Source of the DNA: Solanum dulcamara
Taxonomy: Eukaryota > Streptophyta > Magnoliopsida > Solanales > Solanaceae
NCBI RefSeq assembly: GCF_947179165.1
Contig: NC_077245.1
Coordinates: 17,082,740 to 17,146,739, forward strand
Direction of reading: 5' to 3'
DNA length: 64,000 nucleotides
The notes beneath the pieces are model-generated. The model ran no database searches. It saw nothing but the letters and a program-made list of their open reading frames with translations, and had not been told where the DNA came from. Below, one piece after another: positions 48,848 through 60,914 of the stretch. Positions within the stretch are counted from its first letter, which is position 1. Every line of letters begins with the position of its first letter. The position numbers were made by a program, and so were the translations under genes.

Positions 48848-51066
48848 TATAACACCCCAGAGTCCTTAGACTAAACTAACACTAAATGATTTGAAAATTT
48901 CACTAGAGGCTAGCCACAAGGTCCTTCACGGGCCATAATGATCTTCTTGACCCGTGAAGAGTGCCCGTGAAGAGGCCTGGCAAGTGGGAGATACAGTAAC
49001 AAAGAGACCACAGAAGGCTCTATACTCTGTAGTGCTTATTATGATCCATAAAGCCCTTCGTGAGCCCGACCCCTTGGACCCTTGAGATATGCGAGGACCA
49101 CGAGAGAGTAACATACCCCATGGTGACCACCATGAGCTGTGGTGGTCTCTGTGGTGGCCACCTCTCCCCAAGCCATCCTGAGTCCCTCATCATGAAACTC
49201 ACCAAGCACCGTGGTAGCCTCCGTAAAGGTAAAACCCTCCTGACCCATGCTTAAGTCTAGGACCACGGACACCACCATGGACCATGGTGAGATTCACGGG
49301 CCATAGTGGCATTCCGTTAAGAGTGCCCACCTAATTTTAATAAAGGGCATTCCAGTCCTTTCCCACCTTTTCCCAACTGAACCTTCACTTTCAAGGACAA
49401 AATAAATCAGTCCCTTATCATACCCAATAGGGTTTTCTCTCATTCACACTTGTACTTTCTTGAGAGAAGCGATTGGAGAAAAGAAAGAAAGCTAGGGTTC
49501 AAGGTCTTTGAGAAATCCCTTCGAGTTTCAATCATTCTCTCTAACTTCTAGGTATGTAAGGCTGAACTAAAAATGGACTTTGCTCCTCAATGTGCCCATG
49601 ATTGTGATAGATTGATTGCGAATGGATTCAGTCTCCATGATTGTGTTTCTTGAGAATTTCTTTCTTAAATTTAACATGTTTTACTGATTATTGAGAAATT
49701 GATTCTTTTCTATGAACTATTTACTTGAACAAATGATTTGAACTACTTGTTTCATAAACCCTGATAGCATATTCATGGATATTTAATATATATTCTTAAG
49801 GATTGATTCTAGAGTTTTGAATTTGTAAATGCATGATTGTGATCGGGATGTGAGCAAGCTGATAAAGCTGATGAACTTGATAGTCTCTTATATTTTTATA
49901 CTTCAACCTAAGTGAATGGTCTCACTTGTTGTTGTCATAAATGATTTTTCAAACTTCTCTTAAATAAATGATTGGGAAATTGATTGGTTGAAAGATTTGA
50001 TTAGATAGAACTGATGAACTGATAAGAGTTTATTTTAGACTTGTTGAGTTGGTATGATTTGGATTGATTATCTTATAGGATTTGATTCTTGGAAGGACTA
50101 TCGAGCATAAAATTGGGTAAGAGTAAGTAATTACTCGAACCCAATAACTACATTGCCAAATATAGGACATGATTGAACCTTTAAGTCGTATGTTTCCTAG
50201 TCTATTATCCTGATATGATAGGACTTGATTGGTTATGGATCCATGATTGGTGGATTCATTCTTACCCTAAAACGGTATTGAATGGATGTGGCAATAACGT
50301 CGGATTATTGTACCATCACTAGCTCATAAGTGATGGTTGTCGGATAAGAAAAACTCTTATATAGGTCTTGATAGTATTCTGGTTAGATTGGGTTGGATTG
50401 TATAAGATTGGTTTTTTTCTAAACCATACTCTTGCTTTAAACTTATAACATTTTGATTGAGTTCCTTTCTTTTAAGGTGATTGTGAAGATTAAGGTGAGT
50501 ATTGTTGACTGTTACTCCTTACTGTCATTTTACATACTTCTACATTCCATGTACGCCTTTTGGCCTGCATCATTTTATAATTTAGATACAGGTGCTACAG
50601 ATCATCAACAGGCACTCCATTGAAGATCTATCTTCTTTTTCCTGACAGTGGTGAGACCTCCTTACCTTCGGAGGAATCATGATTATTTTATTTTCTTTTG
50701 GTATTTTCTTTTGGGTAGCCACAGACTCTTCATTGGCACCATCTTGTTAAATAGAATAGAGGATTCATAGACTAGACAGTTATAGATTTGGAGTTGATGT
50801 TTCTATTCCTTGGATTTGTTTCTTTAAAACTATTATCCTTTGAGTTAACTCGAACCGTTTTGCTTAAAGTTATTCTTTTGATATTGAATGATTTAGATTG
50901 TTGATTGAGATAGTCTACTAAGATTGTGTTTTCTATTATAGTGAGTCTTCTGCTGAGTGCATGAATGAATAAATGAATGTGTGATTGGATTAAGTGATTC
51001 TCTTGGGGACCAGCAATGGTCTTCAAGTGTCGGACATGCCTAGGGTACCCTCTCAGGGTCGTGACA
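48848..51066 (+). repeat. 3' LTR of element B (2.2 kb)
   Basis: Begins TATAACACCCC (expected TGTAACACC, one G-to-A change) and ends GGTCGTGACA. It is about 200 bases longer than the 5' LTR, mainly through segments around 49010-49075 and 49745-49900 that the 5' copy lacks. Confidence 0.88.
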
Positions 51067-51124
51067 AGGAGCTTTAATAAAGTGACATACTTTGTAAAGA
51101 AAGTGAAAGGAGTTTGACAAGATG

Positions 51125-51416
51125 GGTAGTCCAATGCTTTGGCTAAGAAGCCTAAGAGCATAGGAAACTTCAATGGTTCTTAATCTAGAGGTTTAGGTAG
51201 GACTGCAATTGTAGCCTGACCAATTCATTCAACCATAAGTGCTTTACAAGTGGTTACTCAAGGACTCTATGGTAGTCCAATGCTTTGGCTAAGAAGCCCA
51301 AGAGCATAGGAAACTTTAATGGTTCTTAATCTAGAGGTTTAGGTAGGCCTGCAATTACAGCCCAGCTAATTCATTCAACCATAAGTGCTTTACAAGTGGT
51401 TACTCAGGGACTCCAC
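51125..51416 (+). repeat. 146-bp tandem duplication in element A gag
   Basis: 51125-51270 and 51271-51416 are two adjacent copies starting GGTAGTCCAATGCTTTGGCT, only a few bases different. 146 is not a multiple of three, so the duplication itself shifts the frame. It lies in the linker between capsid and zinc knuckle. Confidence 0.92.
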
Positions 51417-54400
51417 AGCATAATCCTACCCAGGGTGGTCAGGGCAGTTTTTTGCATTAGGCAGCAAGCCATCCTTTGACCGCACTTTTTTTAATTATGG
51501 GAAGTTGGGGCTTGTAAGGAGGACTTGTCCTCACCTTAGCACTACTGATCCTGTGTTGTAGCAGACTAGAGCAATGGTACCAGCAGATGGAGGTAATAAT
51601 AGTAGAAGACGCCCACAAGGTGAGCGAGGAGGAAATCAAAGTGTCCGTTGAGGTTGTGGTATTGGTAATATGGGAAGAGGAACAGTGCACCCAGGAAGAG
51701 AGGTTGCCCATTTATATGATATGACACAATTTTATGCTTTTTCGAGTAGGTTAAATGGCTAATATTTTATTTGATTCGGTTTCTACTTACTCCTATATAT
51801 TAGTATGGTTTTTCTTAGGTCTTGGTATGAATTGTAATGTGCTTGATTCCCCCATCCATGTTTCTTGCCCAGTTGGAGAATCTGTTGTAGTCACATGTGT
51901 CTATCGTGCTTGTTCGATTATGTTTATGGGTTTTTAGAGTTGAGTGGATTTGGTGATTCTAGATATGAATGACTTTGATATGATCTCAGGCATGACTTAG
52001 TTTTCCCCTTTTTATGTTGTGGTTAACTGTAATGCTAAGACCGTGGCTTTAGAGATCTCGGGTAGGAAAAAGTTAGATGGAAATGGGTGTACAAGCTACA
52101 GCCAGCTAAGATCATCCCATTCAGTCGGACTAGAAAACTGGTGGGGTAGGGTTGTTTAGCATACTTGACACATGTTCGGGATGTCAAAGCTGAGCCCCCC
52201 TCTATTGAGTCTATTCTTGTAGTGTCTAATTTTTAAGGAAGTATTTTCGATCGATTTTCCTAGTATGCCTCTGGTTAGCGGCATAGATTTCTGCATTGAC
52301 TTTGAGCTTGGAATTCACCCAATCTCTATTCCTCCTTATCGCATGGCTCTGAAAGAATTAAGAGAGCTTAAATCTTAAATCCAAGAGCTCCTTGATAAAG
52401 GTTTTATCTATTGTAGTGCTTCCCTAATGGTAGTATGAGGATGTGTATAGATTATTGGAAGTTAAATAGGGTCACCATCTAAGTACCCATTTTCTCGTAT
52501 AGATGATCTCTTTGACCAGCTGCAGGGTGCGTTATTCTTTTCAAAAATTGATCTAAGGTTCAATTACCATTAGATGAAGATTAGACCTGAGGATATATCT
52601 AAAATGACATTCAGAACTCGATATGGGCACTATGAGTTTCTGGTAATGTCATTTGGGCTGACCAATACACCTGCAACCTTTATGATTTTGATGAATGAGG
52701 TGTTCAATCCATTCCTTGATTTCTTTGTAATTGTGTTTATGGATGAAATTCTGGTCTATTCGAAGAGCAAGGAAGAACATGCAAACCATCTTCATATTGT
52801 TTTGGGTGTGTACACAAAATTTTCTAAGTGTGAATTTTGGTTATCTTCAGTTGCCTTTTTGGGGCATGTGGTTTCAAAAAAAGGGGTAATGGTAATCCCC
52901 AAAAGATTTAAGCATCAAGAATTGGGCCCTACCTAGTTCTGTGACTGAAGTTAGGAGTTTTGTGGGACTTGCCAGCTATTATCACTAGTTCGTGAAGAAT
53001 TTTGCTTCTATTGCCACCCATTTGATAAGACTAACTCAGAAGGAGGTACTGTTTGAGTGCACTGATAAATGTGAAAAGAGCTTCCAAAAGCTCAGGACTC
53101 TTTTGACCATGGCACATGTTCTAATGCTTCCAGTTGAAGGTAGAGATTTTATTATTTATTATGATGTTTCATATTTAGGCTTGGGTGTTGTGTTGATGTA
53201 GGATAAGAATGTTATAGTCTATGCCTAGTGGTAGGTGAAAGTTCATGAGAGGAACTATCTGACACATAATTTAGAGTTAGAAGCGGTAATCGTTTTCCTA
53301 CAAATTTTACGGCATTATTTGTATGGTGTCAAGTGTGAAGTGTCTACTGACCATCACAGTTTGCAGCATGTGTTCACTTAAAAGGACCTGAATTTGAGAT
53401 AGTAAAGGTGGTTGGAGTTTCTTAAGGATTAAGATGTCACCATCCAGTATAATCTAGGTACATTAAGCCAAAAGCTGGTTAGTATGGACAGTCTAGCTTG
53501 TTTGGGTGCCTGTAAGTAGCCCTCGGCTAGAGAGATTCAGGCCTTAGAGGATAAGTTTATGAGGCTAGGCATCTCAAAGAAGGATGGGGTACTGGCCATT
53601 TTTGAGGTAAGGCTTACTTTTATTGAGGAAATCAAGGCCAAATAGTTTAAGGATGAAAACATGAATGAGATTAGAGAGAAGACTTTGTTGGGCAAGTCCT
53701 AGGATGCAACCCTTGATGTAGGTGGGGTGCTCAAATTTAGAAGGAGGATTTGTGTTCCCCGAGTAGATGGCTTGATTTAGAAAGTGTTGGCAGAGTCTTA
53801 TGATTCACGGTACTATATTCATCCAGGTGTAACTAATATGTATCAAGACTTAAAGCGGCTTTACTAGTACCCTGGCATGAAAAAAGACACAACTGAGTTT
53901 GTGTCTAAGTGTCAGAACTTTCATCAAAAGAAGTATAGCACCAAAGGCTTGCAGGTTTACATCATAGAATGCCTATTTTTGAATAAAAATGGAAAAGGAT
54001 AGTCATGGATTTTGTGTTGGGCCTTCATAAGACCTTGAGAAAGTATGACTCTATTTGGGTTGTAGTTGATAGATTGACGAAGTCAACTCATTTTATTCCA
54101 GTCAGGGTAAATTATAATGTTCAACATTTCGCTAAGATCTATGTTAAAGAGATAGTAAGGCTACATGGGGTGCCCCTTTCTATCATTTCAGACCATGGTA
54201 CGTATTTTATATCCAAGATTTGAGGGAAATTGCATAAAGAGTTAGGTACTCAACTCACTTTCAATATAATATTTCATCTACAAACTAATGGGCAGTCGGA
54301 GAGAACAATTCAAGTGTTGGAAGACATGTTGAGGTCCTGTGTGATTGATTTTGGAAAACATTGGAATAAATTCTTGTCCTTGTGTGAGTTCTCTTATAAC

Positions 54401-55060
54401 AATAGCTATCAGTACATCATTGATATGGCACCATTTGAGGCACTATATAGGAGAGGATGTGGATCGCCTCTAGTGTAGTTTGAGGTTGGAGATATGAAAC
54501 CTTTGGGAGTCGATTTGGTAAGAGGTGCTCAAGATAATGTGAGAAGTACCCAAGCTAAGCTTCTAGCAGCCTAGAGTCAACAAAATGAGTATACAGATCG
54601 TAAAGTAAGGGATATGACATTCCAAAAAGGTGAATAGGTTCTCTTTGAGGTGTTACCTTTCAAAGGTGATGAGATTTGTCAAGAATGGAATGCTTAATCC
54701 TCGCTATATTGGCCCACTTAAGATTCTTGATCATGTGGGATTAGTGGCTTACAGGTTAGCTTTACCCCCTGGTTTGTCTGGAGTCCATCTAGTATTCCAT
54801 GTGTCCATGCTGAATAAGTATCTTAGGGACAGAGATTTTATCATTAAATGGGACTCAGTGCTACTTGGCAAGAACCTTCGGTACGAAGAAGAGCCAATTT
54901 CCATTCTTGATCGTGATGTCCAAAAATTGAGAACTAAAGAGATCAAGTTGGTAAGGTTCAATGAAAGCATCATCTGGTTGAGAAAACTACTTGGTAAATC
55001 AAGAAAGACATGCGAGATAAGTATCCTCAACTATTCCACGATTCAGGTACTACTCTATCT
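51417..55060 (+). pseudogene. pol: Element A gag end and pol pseudogene
   Basis: A degenerate knuckle (FFNYGKLGLVRRTCPH, the first two Cys lost) lies near 51486-51535. Protease is seen as LFDSVSTYSY (about 51764, Gly of DSG replaced by Val). RT: 52270-52930, with [32 protein letters not shown] and FMDEILVYS, where the second catalytic Asp is Glu. RNase H: about 52990-53400. Integrase: 53740-54480, with DFVLGL, IISDHGTYF and GQSERTIQVLEDML giving the D-D-E triad. The C-terminus 54630-55060 has YIGPLKILDHVGLVAYRLALP and a worn chromodomain-like end. Numerous TAG/TAA/TGA codons interrupt it. Confidence 0.9.
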
Positions 55061-55128
55061 TTGCCTTAGCCATTTTCTTATTTTGATCACTCGAGAATGA
55101 GTGATGGATAAATTGATATCTATTATAA

Positions 55129-56116
55129 TGACATGCCCCCGTGATTATAGATAAGCCAATGGGGAAGGAAATTAGGCTAGAAAACTTCTAAATAGTAACT
55201 TACATAATTTGAGTCTAGGCCAAACATGGTCGAAATCTGAGTCAAGTGAGGTTTGGGGTAATTCAGTACTAGATGGGTGATGATTGTGTTGGTGTGAGAG
55301 TTATAATTTATATCCAAGACACTAAGGTGCCTATATGGCTTTACGAAATAAAATTTAGGTGAGTAGAACTCCTATAATTGATCTTGGCATGAAGAGTTAA
55401 TTTCAGGACATCATGTTTTGAGGGCATGTTAAAAAATAGGGGTTTGGGACACAAATATCGAGCTTTTGTTTTCGTGCAACCTACCATGGTAGAGTATTCC
55501 CGCTATGGAAGGGATGCCATGATAGGGTAAGTGCGCCATGGCGAAACAGACGTAATTTTAAATGGGTAAAATTTCTAAAACTAATTTTATTCCTCCCACT
55601 TCATTCTTGATAGACCAAAAGTGACCTAGGGCGACATTCCTTCAATTTTTCAGTAGATTTTGTGTGAAAGGTAAATACATTGAGGGAGGGTTCTTGGCCT
55701 GAATTTAATAATGGCAAATTGTAGGCCAATAATTCATTGATTTGTGCATTTCCTGTGTAATTTTAGACCGAGAACAAGCCAAAAGATTTTGGAAAGGGAA
55801 AGCTCCAGTTGTTTAGAGTTTCTAAGGCTAGGTTTTGAGGTAAGTGATGATTTTTACATTCCTTTCTATTTTACATATGCTTATTAGTGTAATTGATAGT
55901 ATTGCCTGTATGTGTGAGACTAAGAAAGATGTAACAAACTTAATAAAATAAATTATGAGACCAATTGCACGAAATAAACATGTTACTTGATTGTGCAAGC
56001 AAGTAAACATTCATTGTGGTTTTTGTGAATGTGGTTGAGGTTGTGATTGATATACATGTGTACCTAGGGATCTAGTGTCACATTCTGACACATACATATA
56101 CAAATAGGAATCAGGG
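55129..56116 (+). repeat. 3' LTR of element A, right half missing
   Basis: Begins TGACATGCCCCC and follows the 5' LTR of A up to the GTGTCACATTCTGACACA minisatellite, where homology ends at about 56116 and gag sequence of element C starts. About 65 bases near 55675 and the last 600 or so bases of the LTR are absent compared with 38761-40591. Confidence 0.85.
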
Positions 56117-59100
56117 GTCGTGCTCGAGGAGCAGCACCTGCCCGAGGTCTCCCTAGAGCCATTTATTGAGATTGCTGAGGACCGGGTTCCTCTAGAGCCC
56201 GCGATACTATTTCTTTAAAAGACCTTATTGAGGATGTTGGGTATGTTGGAGAGTTTTACAAAGGGTGCAGTAGGCATGCCACAGGCTTTACAGACTAGTG
56301 TTGGTGCATAAACCCTAGAGCAAGATCATATGGGCCAGCCACCATTAGTTCCCGCACCAGCCATCGGTGCGCAGATTGCTCTAGATATAATTATGACTAT
56401 AGCAAATCAGTATTGCTATGAGAGGTTTCAAAAGATAAAACTACCCCAACTTCAGGATAGTAAGATCGAGGATGCTCATGACTTATTGATAATATATCAT
56501 GAGATGTTAGAGACAGTAAGCATGGTTGATGCCTAGGGTGTTTGATTTATTACAATCAAGCTCCGTGGGTCGGCCAGAGTGTGTTGGAGGACATTCATGA
56601 GGTCAAGGCTAGTTATATCCCCTTTAGTTGAGTGGGGAGTTTTTGCTAGTGCTTTTGAGGATCGCTTCATCCCTTAGAGAGTATGAGAGGAGACCAGATT
56701 TGGATTCGAGAGTTTGACTCAGGGTGGTATATCAGTTTCCAAGTATAAGGAACTTTTCTATCAATTGTCGATACATTCTACAACATTGATCCCAGATGAG
56801 GTGGAGAGAGTCCGTAGATTTATGAAGGGTTTGACCTTCTCTAGTCGGTCTTATGTATTTAGATAGGCCCATGAGGTGGCTTCCTTCCAATCCATTGTGA
56901 GCACTTTTAATGAGGCGAAATTGATGGACAAAAAAAAGTTTGGGGACCCCAAGAGGGCTCGTGCTAGTGGTCAGTTTTTAGGTACCTCATTTGGAGGTAG
57001 GGTTTCACACAGAGGCGGCAGTCAATTTCAGTTCCAAAGACTTGTTCATACTTCTATGCCAGCAGCCAAGAGTGGGTAGGTAGTTCGAGAATCTTAGAGT
57101 TTGGGCCAAGGTGGTTATGGTATTCCATTAGGTTCTGTGCAGTAGTCTTATATCCCGAGGTCATATTTTAGTTGTGGAGATCCAAGTCACTTGATATGTC
57201 AGTGCCCTCTGCAGACTCATTTAGGTCCCCAATGCACTTATTTAGTAGCTCCAGAGAGATTCGCTGTCTTCGGCTAGAGGTCGGGCCAGAGCTCAAACAA
57301 GTAGAGGTGGTAGGGCCTCTAGTAGTGGTGTTGTGATTCTTTAATGTAGAGGTACAGTTCAGGTGGATGATGGTAGAGAAGCTCAGTGCTATGCTTTTTC
57401 GAGGAGACCCGAGGTTGAGGGTTCTGATGCAGTCATTACAAGTATCGTCCTAATTTGCCATCGACCTGTATCTGTGTTATATGATCCTGGATCTATATTC
57501 TCCTATGTTCCTACCTATTTTGCATCTAGATTTCATTTGACTTGTGATTGCATGCATGTGCCTGTACATCTTTCTACACCTATGGGTGAGTCCTTAGTAG
57601 TGGATCAAATGTATCGATCTTATCTTGTTTTGTTTAGCCTGGGTATGATACTTGGGTAGACATGATTATACAGGGATGGTAGAATTTTATTTGATTTTGG
57701 GTATGGATTAACTTTCTCCTTATTGTGCTATTCTCAATTGTTGTGCAAAGATTATGACTTTAATGATACCTAATGTTTTGAGGATCGAGTGGAAGGGAAC
57801 TAGTGGTTCTTATCCTAAGTAAGGTCATCTCCTATATGTGTTCTCAAATATTGATTGATAGAGGGTGTGTGTTCTATTTGGATTTTATTTGGGATACTAA
57901 TGCTGAGTCACCTCCTATGGAGTCTACTCCTATGGTTAAGGAGTTCGCTGATGTGTTCCCTACTAATCTTCCGAGAGCTCCTCCAGATAGAGACATTGAC
58001 TTTGCTATCGACTTGGAGCCGGGCACTAAGCTCATTTTTATTGCATTTTATCGATGGCTCTAGCAAAGTTGAAGGAATTAGAGGACTAGTTGCAGGATCT
58101 GTTGAGTAAGTAGTTTATTCGCCCTAGTGTGTCACTTTTGATTGCACCGATTCTGTTTGTGAAGAAAAAGGATGGGTCTTTGAAGATGTGCATCAATTAT
58201 CGACAATTAAACAAGGTGACAGTCAAGAACAAATATCCTCTTCCTCGTATTGATGACTTGTTTGACCAGCTTCAGAGAGCGGCTTTATTCTCTAAGATTA
58301 ACTTGAGATTCAGGTACCATCAACTGAGGATCAGACCATCAGATATTCCCAAGACAGCTTTCCAAACCTCTTACGTCTATTATGAGTTCTTGATTATGTA
58401 CTTTGGGCTGACTAATACCTCAGTAATGTTCAGGGAGTTGATGAACAGGGTATTTAGGCCATATTAGCACTCTTTTATGATTGTTTTCATTAATGATATC
58501 TTGGTGTACTCCAAGATAGAGGAGGATCATGCTTGTCATTTAAGATCGGTACTTTAGAATAGAAGTTATATGTAAAGTTCTCCAAATGCGAGTTTTTTCT
58601 TGATTCTGTGGCATTTCTAAGACACGTGGTGTCCAAAGAGAGTATTAGGGTGGATACAGCCAAGAATGAGGCAGTTAGAGGCAGGACCAGGCCTACTTCC
58701 CCTATCGAGGTTTGAAGTTTTGTGGGTTTGGCTGGGTTTTGCCAATGCTTCGTGCAGGGATTCTCTACTATTGCGGCTACATTGACTAAACTGACTCAGA
58801 AGGTAGTATATTTCCATTAGTCTAATGAGTATGAGGAGAGATTTCAAATTATCAAGACCTTGTTGACTTCAGCTCCTATTTTGACCTTACTTGAGGAGGG
58901 TGTGGACTTCATCATTTACTGTGATGCTCTCAGTATTTGTTTATATGGAGTTTTAATACAAAAATGGAAAGTAGTTGTCTATGCATCTAGACAGTTGAAA
59001 GATCATGAGAAGAACTACCCTATCAATGACTTAGAGTTAGCAACGGTGGTATTTTTGTTGATGCTATAATGGCATTACCTGTATGGTATGTATTGTAAGG

Positions 59101-60860
59101 TATGCACTGATCATCAGAGTCTTCAGTACATCTTCAGTTAGAGAGATCTAAACTTGAGACAGTGTAGATTGCTTGATCTACTGAAGGACTATGACATGAC
59201 AATCTTATATCACCTGAGAAAGGCCAATGTGGTGGCCAATGCTTTGAGTAAGAAGGCTCCTAGTATGGGGAGTCCTATAATGATTAATGTGGATAGAAGG
59301 TCGTTGGCTAGATATGTTCAGAGGTTAGCCAATAGCCTCATCCGATTGTGGGTTTCTGAGAAGACCAGAGGATTTATAGCTTTCATTGAAGCTCGTTCCT
59401 CATTAGTTGAGCAGATTTGAGAGGGATAGTTTGATGAAGATAAGCTATATCTCATTTGAGACAAGGTGTTGAGAGGTGAAGCCAAGGAGGCTAGGCTTGA
59501 TTTAGAGGGTGTTTTGAGGATCGAGAGTGGGATTTGTGTTCCCAAGGTGGTGATCTAATCAAATTGATACTAGAGAAGGCTCATTGTTCACGATGTTCTA
59601 TCCATCCGGGCGAGGCAAAGATTTATCATGACCTTAGCCAGCATTATTGGTGGTATGGGATAAAGAGGGATATCGCAGAGTTTGTGTCCAAGTGTTTGAC
59701 CTATCAACAGGTCAAGTGTGAGTACTAGTGGCCCGAAGGTATGTCTTAGAGGATGCCTATTCCTACTTAAAAGTGGGATCGGATCACCATGGACTTTGGT
59801 GTGGGTTTGCCTTTCCCCGTGGGTGGTTATGATTCTATATAGGTGGTTATTGACAGACTGACCAAGTCTGCCTATTTTATTCTAGTTCGGGTGTACACAA
59901 CGGAGAAGCTGGCAAGTTATATATCAGTTAGATCATTCGACTTGATGGTGTGCCTGTGTCCATTGTTTCAAATCGGGGTTTGTTGTTTACCTCACACTTT
60001 TGGCAAGCATTACAACATGGCTTGGGTACTAGGCTTGATATGAGTACAACTTTTCACCCACAGATTGATGGTCAATCCGAGTGGAAGATTCAGGTGTTGG
60101 AGGATATGCTTAGAACATGTGTTATTGATTTTGGTGCTAGGTGGGATCAGTATTTGCCCTTAAGAGAGTTTTCCTACAATAGTAATTATCACTACAGCAT
60201 TCAGGTGGCTCCATTCGAGGCATTATATGGTAGGCGATGTTGAACTCCTATTAGGTGGCTAGATTCAGATGAGATGGACTATTTAGACATGGACTTGCTT
60301 AGAAATGTCATGGAACAGGTTCGAATGATTTAGGGTAGACTCTTGACAAACTAGAGTAGGCAAAAGATATATGTAGATAGGAGAGTTTAGCCCTTGGAGT
60401 TCATGGAGGGCTATTATGTTTAGCTCCGAGTGTTGCCTATGAAGGGCGTGACGCGAATTAGGAAGAAGGGCAAGCTTAGCCCTCAGTTTATTGGCCCATT
60501 GGGCAAACTTAACCCTTGATTTATTGGCCTATTTGAGATTTTGGGGTGAGTGGATGAGGTGGCTTATAGATTGGCTTTGCCACCTAGCTTATCAGTGGTA
60601 CATTATGTGTTTCATGTTTCCATGCTCCGAAAGTATGTTCTGGATGAGTCTCACGTGATCTCTTTTGATTCAGTAGAATTAGATCCAGATTTGACATTTG
60701 AGGGGGAGCTCATAGCCATTGTTGATAGATAGGTCTATAAGCTTAGGACCAAGGAGATAGCTTTAGAAAGGTACAGTGGAAGTACCGTTCAGTCAGAGAG
60801 GCAACTTGGGAGTCGGAGGATGACATGCGTGCACAATATCCCTAACTTTTCGAGGCTCCA
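56117..60860 (+). pseudogene. Element C gag-pol pseudogene
   Basis: Gag starts in an Arg-rich stretch (RARGAAPARGRPR). The capsid part follows (KIKLPQLQDSKIEDAHDLL at about 56430, then a TQGGISVSKYKELFYQLS segment near 56716). The zinc knuckle YFSCGDPSHLICQCP is at about 57160-57205 (first Cys changed). Protease: LYDPGSIFSYV at about 57478. RT: 57930-58560, with [23 protein letters not shown] and FINDILVYS, where the first catalytic Asp is Asn. RNase H: 58860-59270. Integrase: 59560-60240, with the C-terminal glutamate segment GQSEWKIQVLEDML. The chromodomain-side part is at 60550-60840. Many stop codons. Confidence 0.9.
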
Positions 60861-60914
60861 TGTACTTTTTTTTACTTTATATTTGAGGACAAACATCTTT
60901 TTAGTGGTGGGTAA

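Larger units (their letters stand above)
41716..51066 (+). mobile_element. Gypsy element B, nested in element A
   Basis: A two-LTR element (LTRs 41716-43735 and 48848-51066) with primer site, gag, PR, RT, RNase H, integrase and a chromodomain-like C-terminus in + orientation. It is bounded by AGAAG (41711-41715) and AGGAG (51067-51071), a 5-base target duplication with one transition. Both flanks belong to element A, so B inserted into A. The LTRs differ by about 10-20 percent by eye, plus indels. No frame is intact. Confidence 0.9.
38761..56116 (+). mobile_element. Gypsy element A, split by element B
   Basis: A Ty3/gypsy element with the order LTR - gag - PR - RT - RNase H - INT - LTR. Parts: 5' LTR 38761-40591, primer site 40596, gag 40811-41710, then element B (41716-51066), then the rest of gag and pol 51067-55060, then a 3' LTR 55129 to about 56116 whose right half is missing. 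The chromodomain-like C-terminus and overall motifs fit the Tekay/Del chromovirus group (inference). The LTRs differ by roughly 15-20 percent by eye, including gaps, so the insertion is old. All frames are broken. Confidence 0.88.

Noticed and set aside
51755..51937. Short hydrophobic frame that could be a small membrane protein
   Set aside because: It is the decayed protease region of gypsy element A (LFDSVSTYSY and the following hydrophobic strand).
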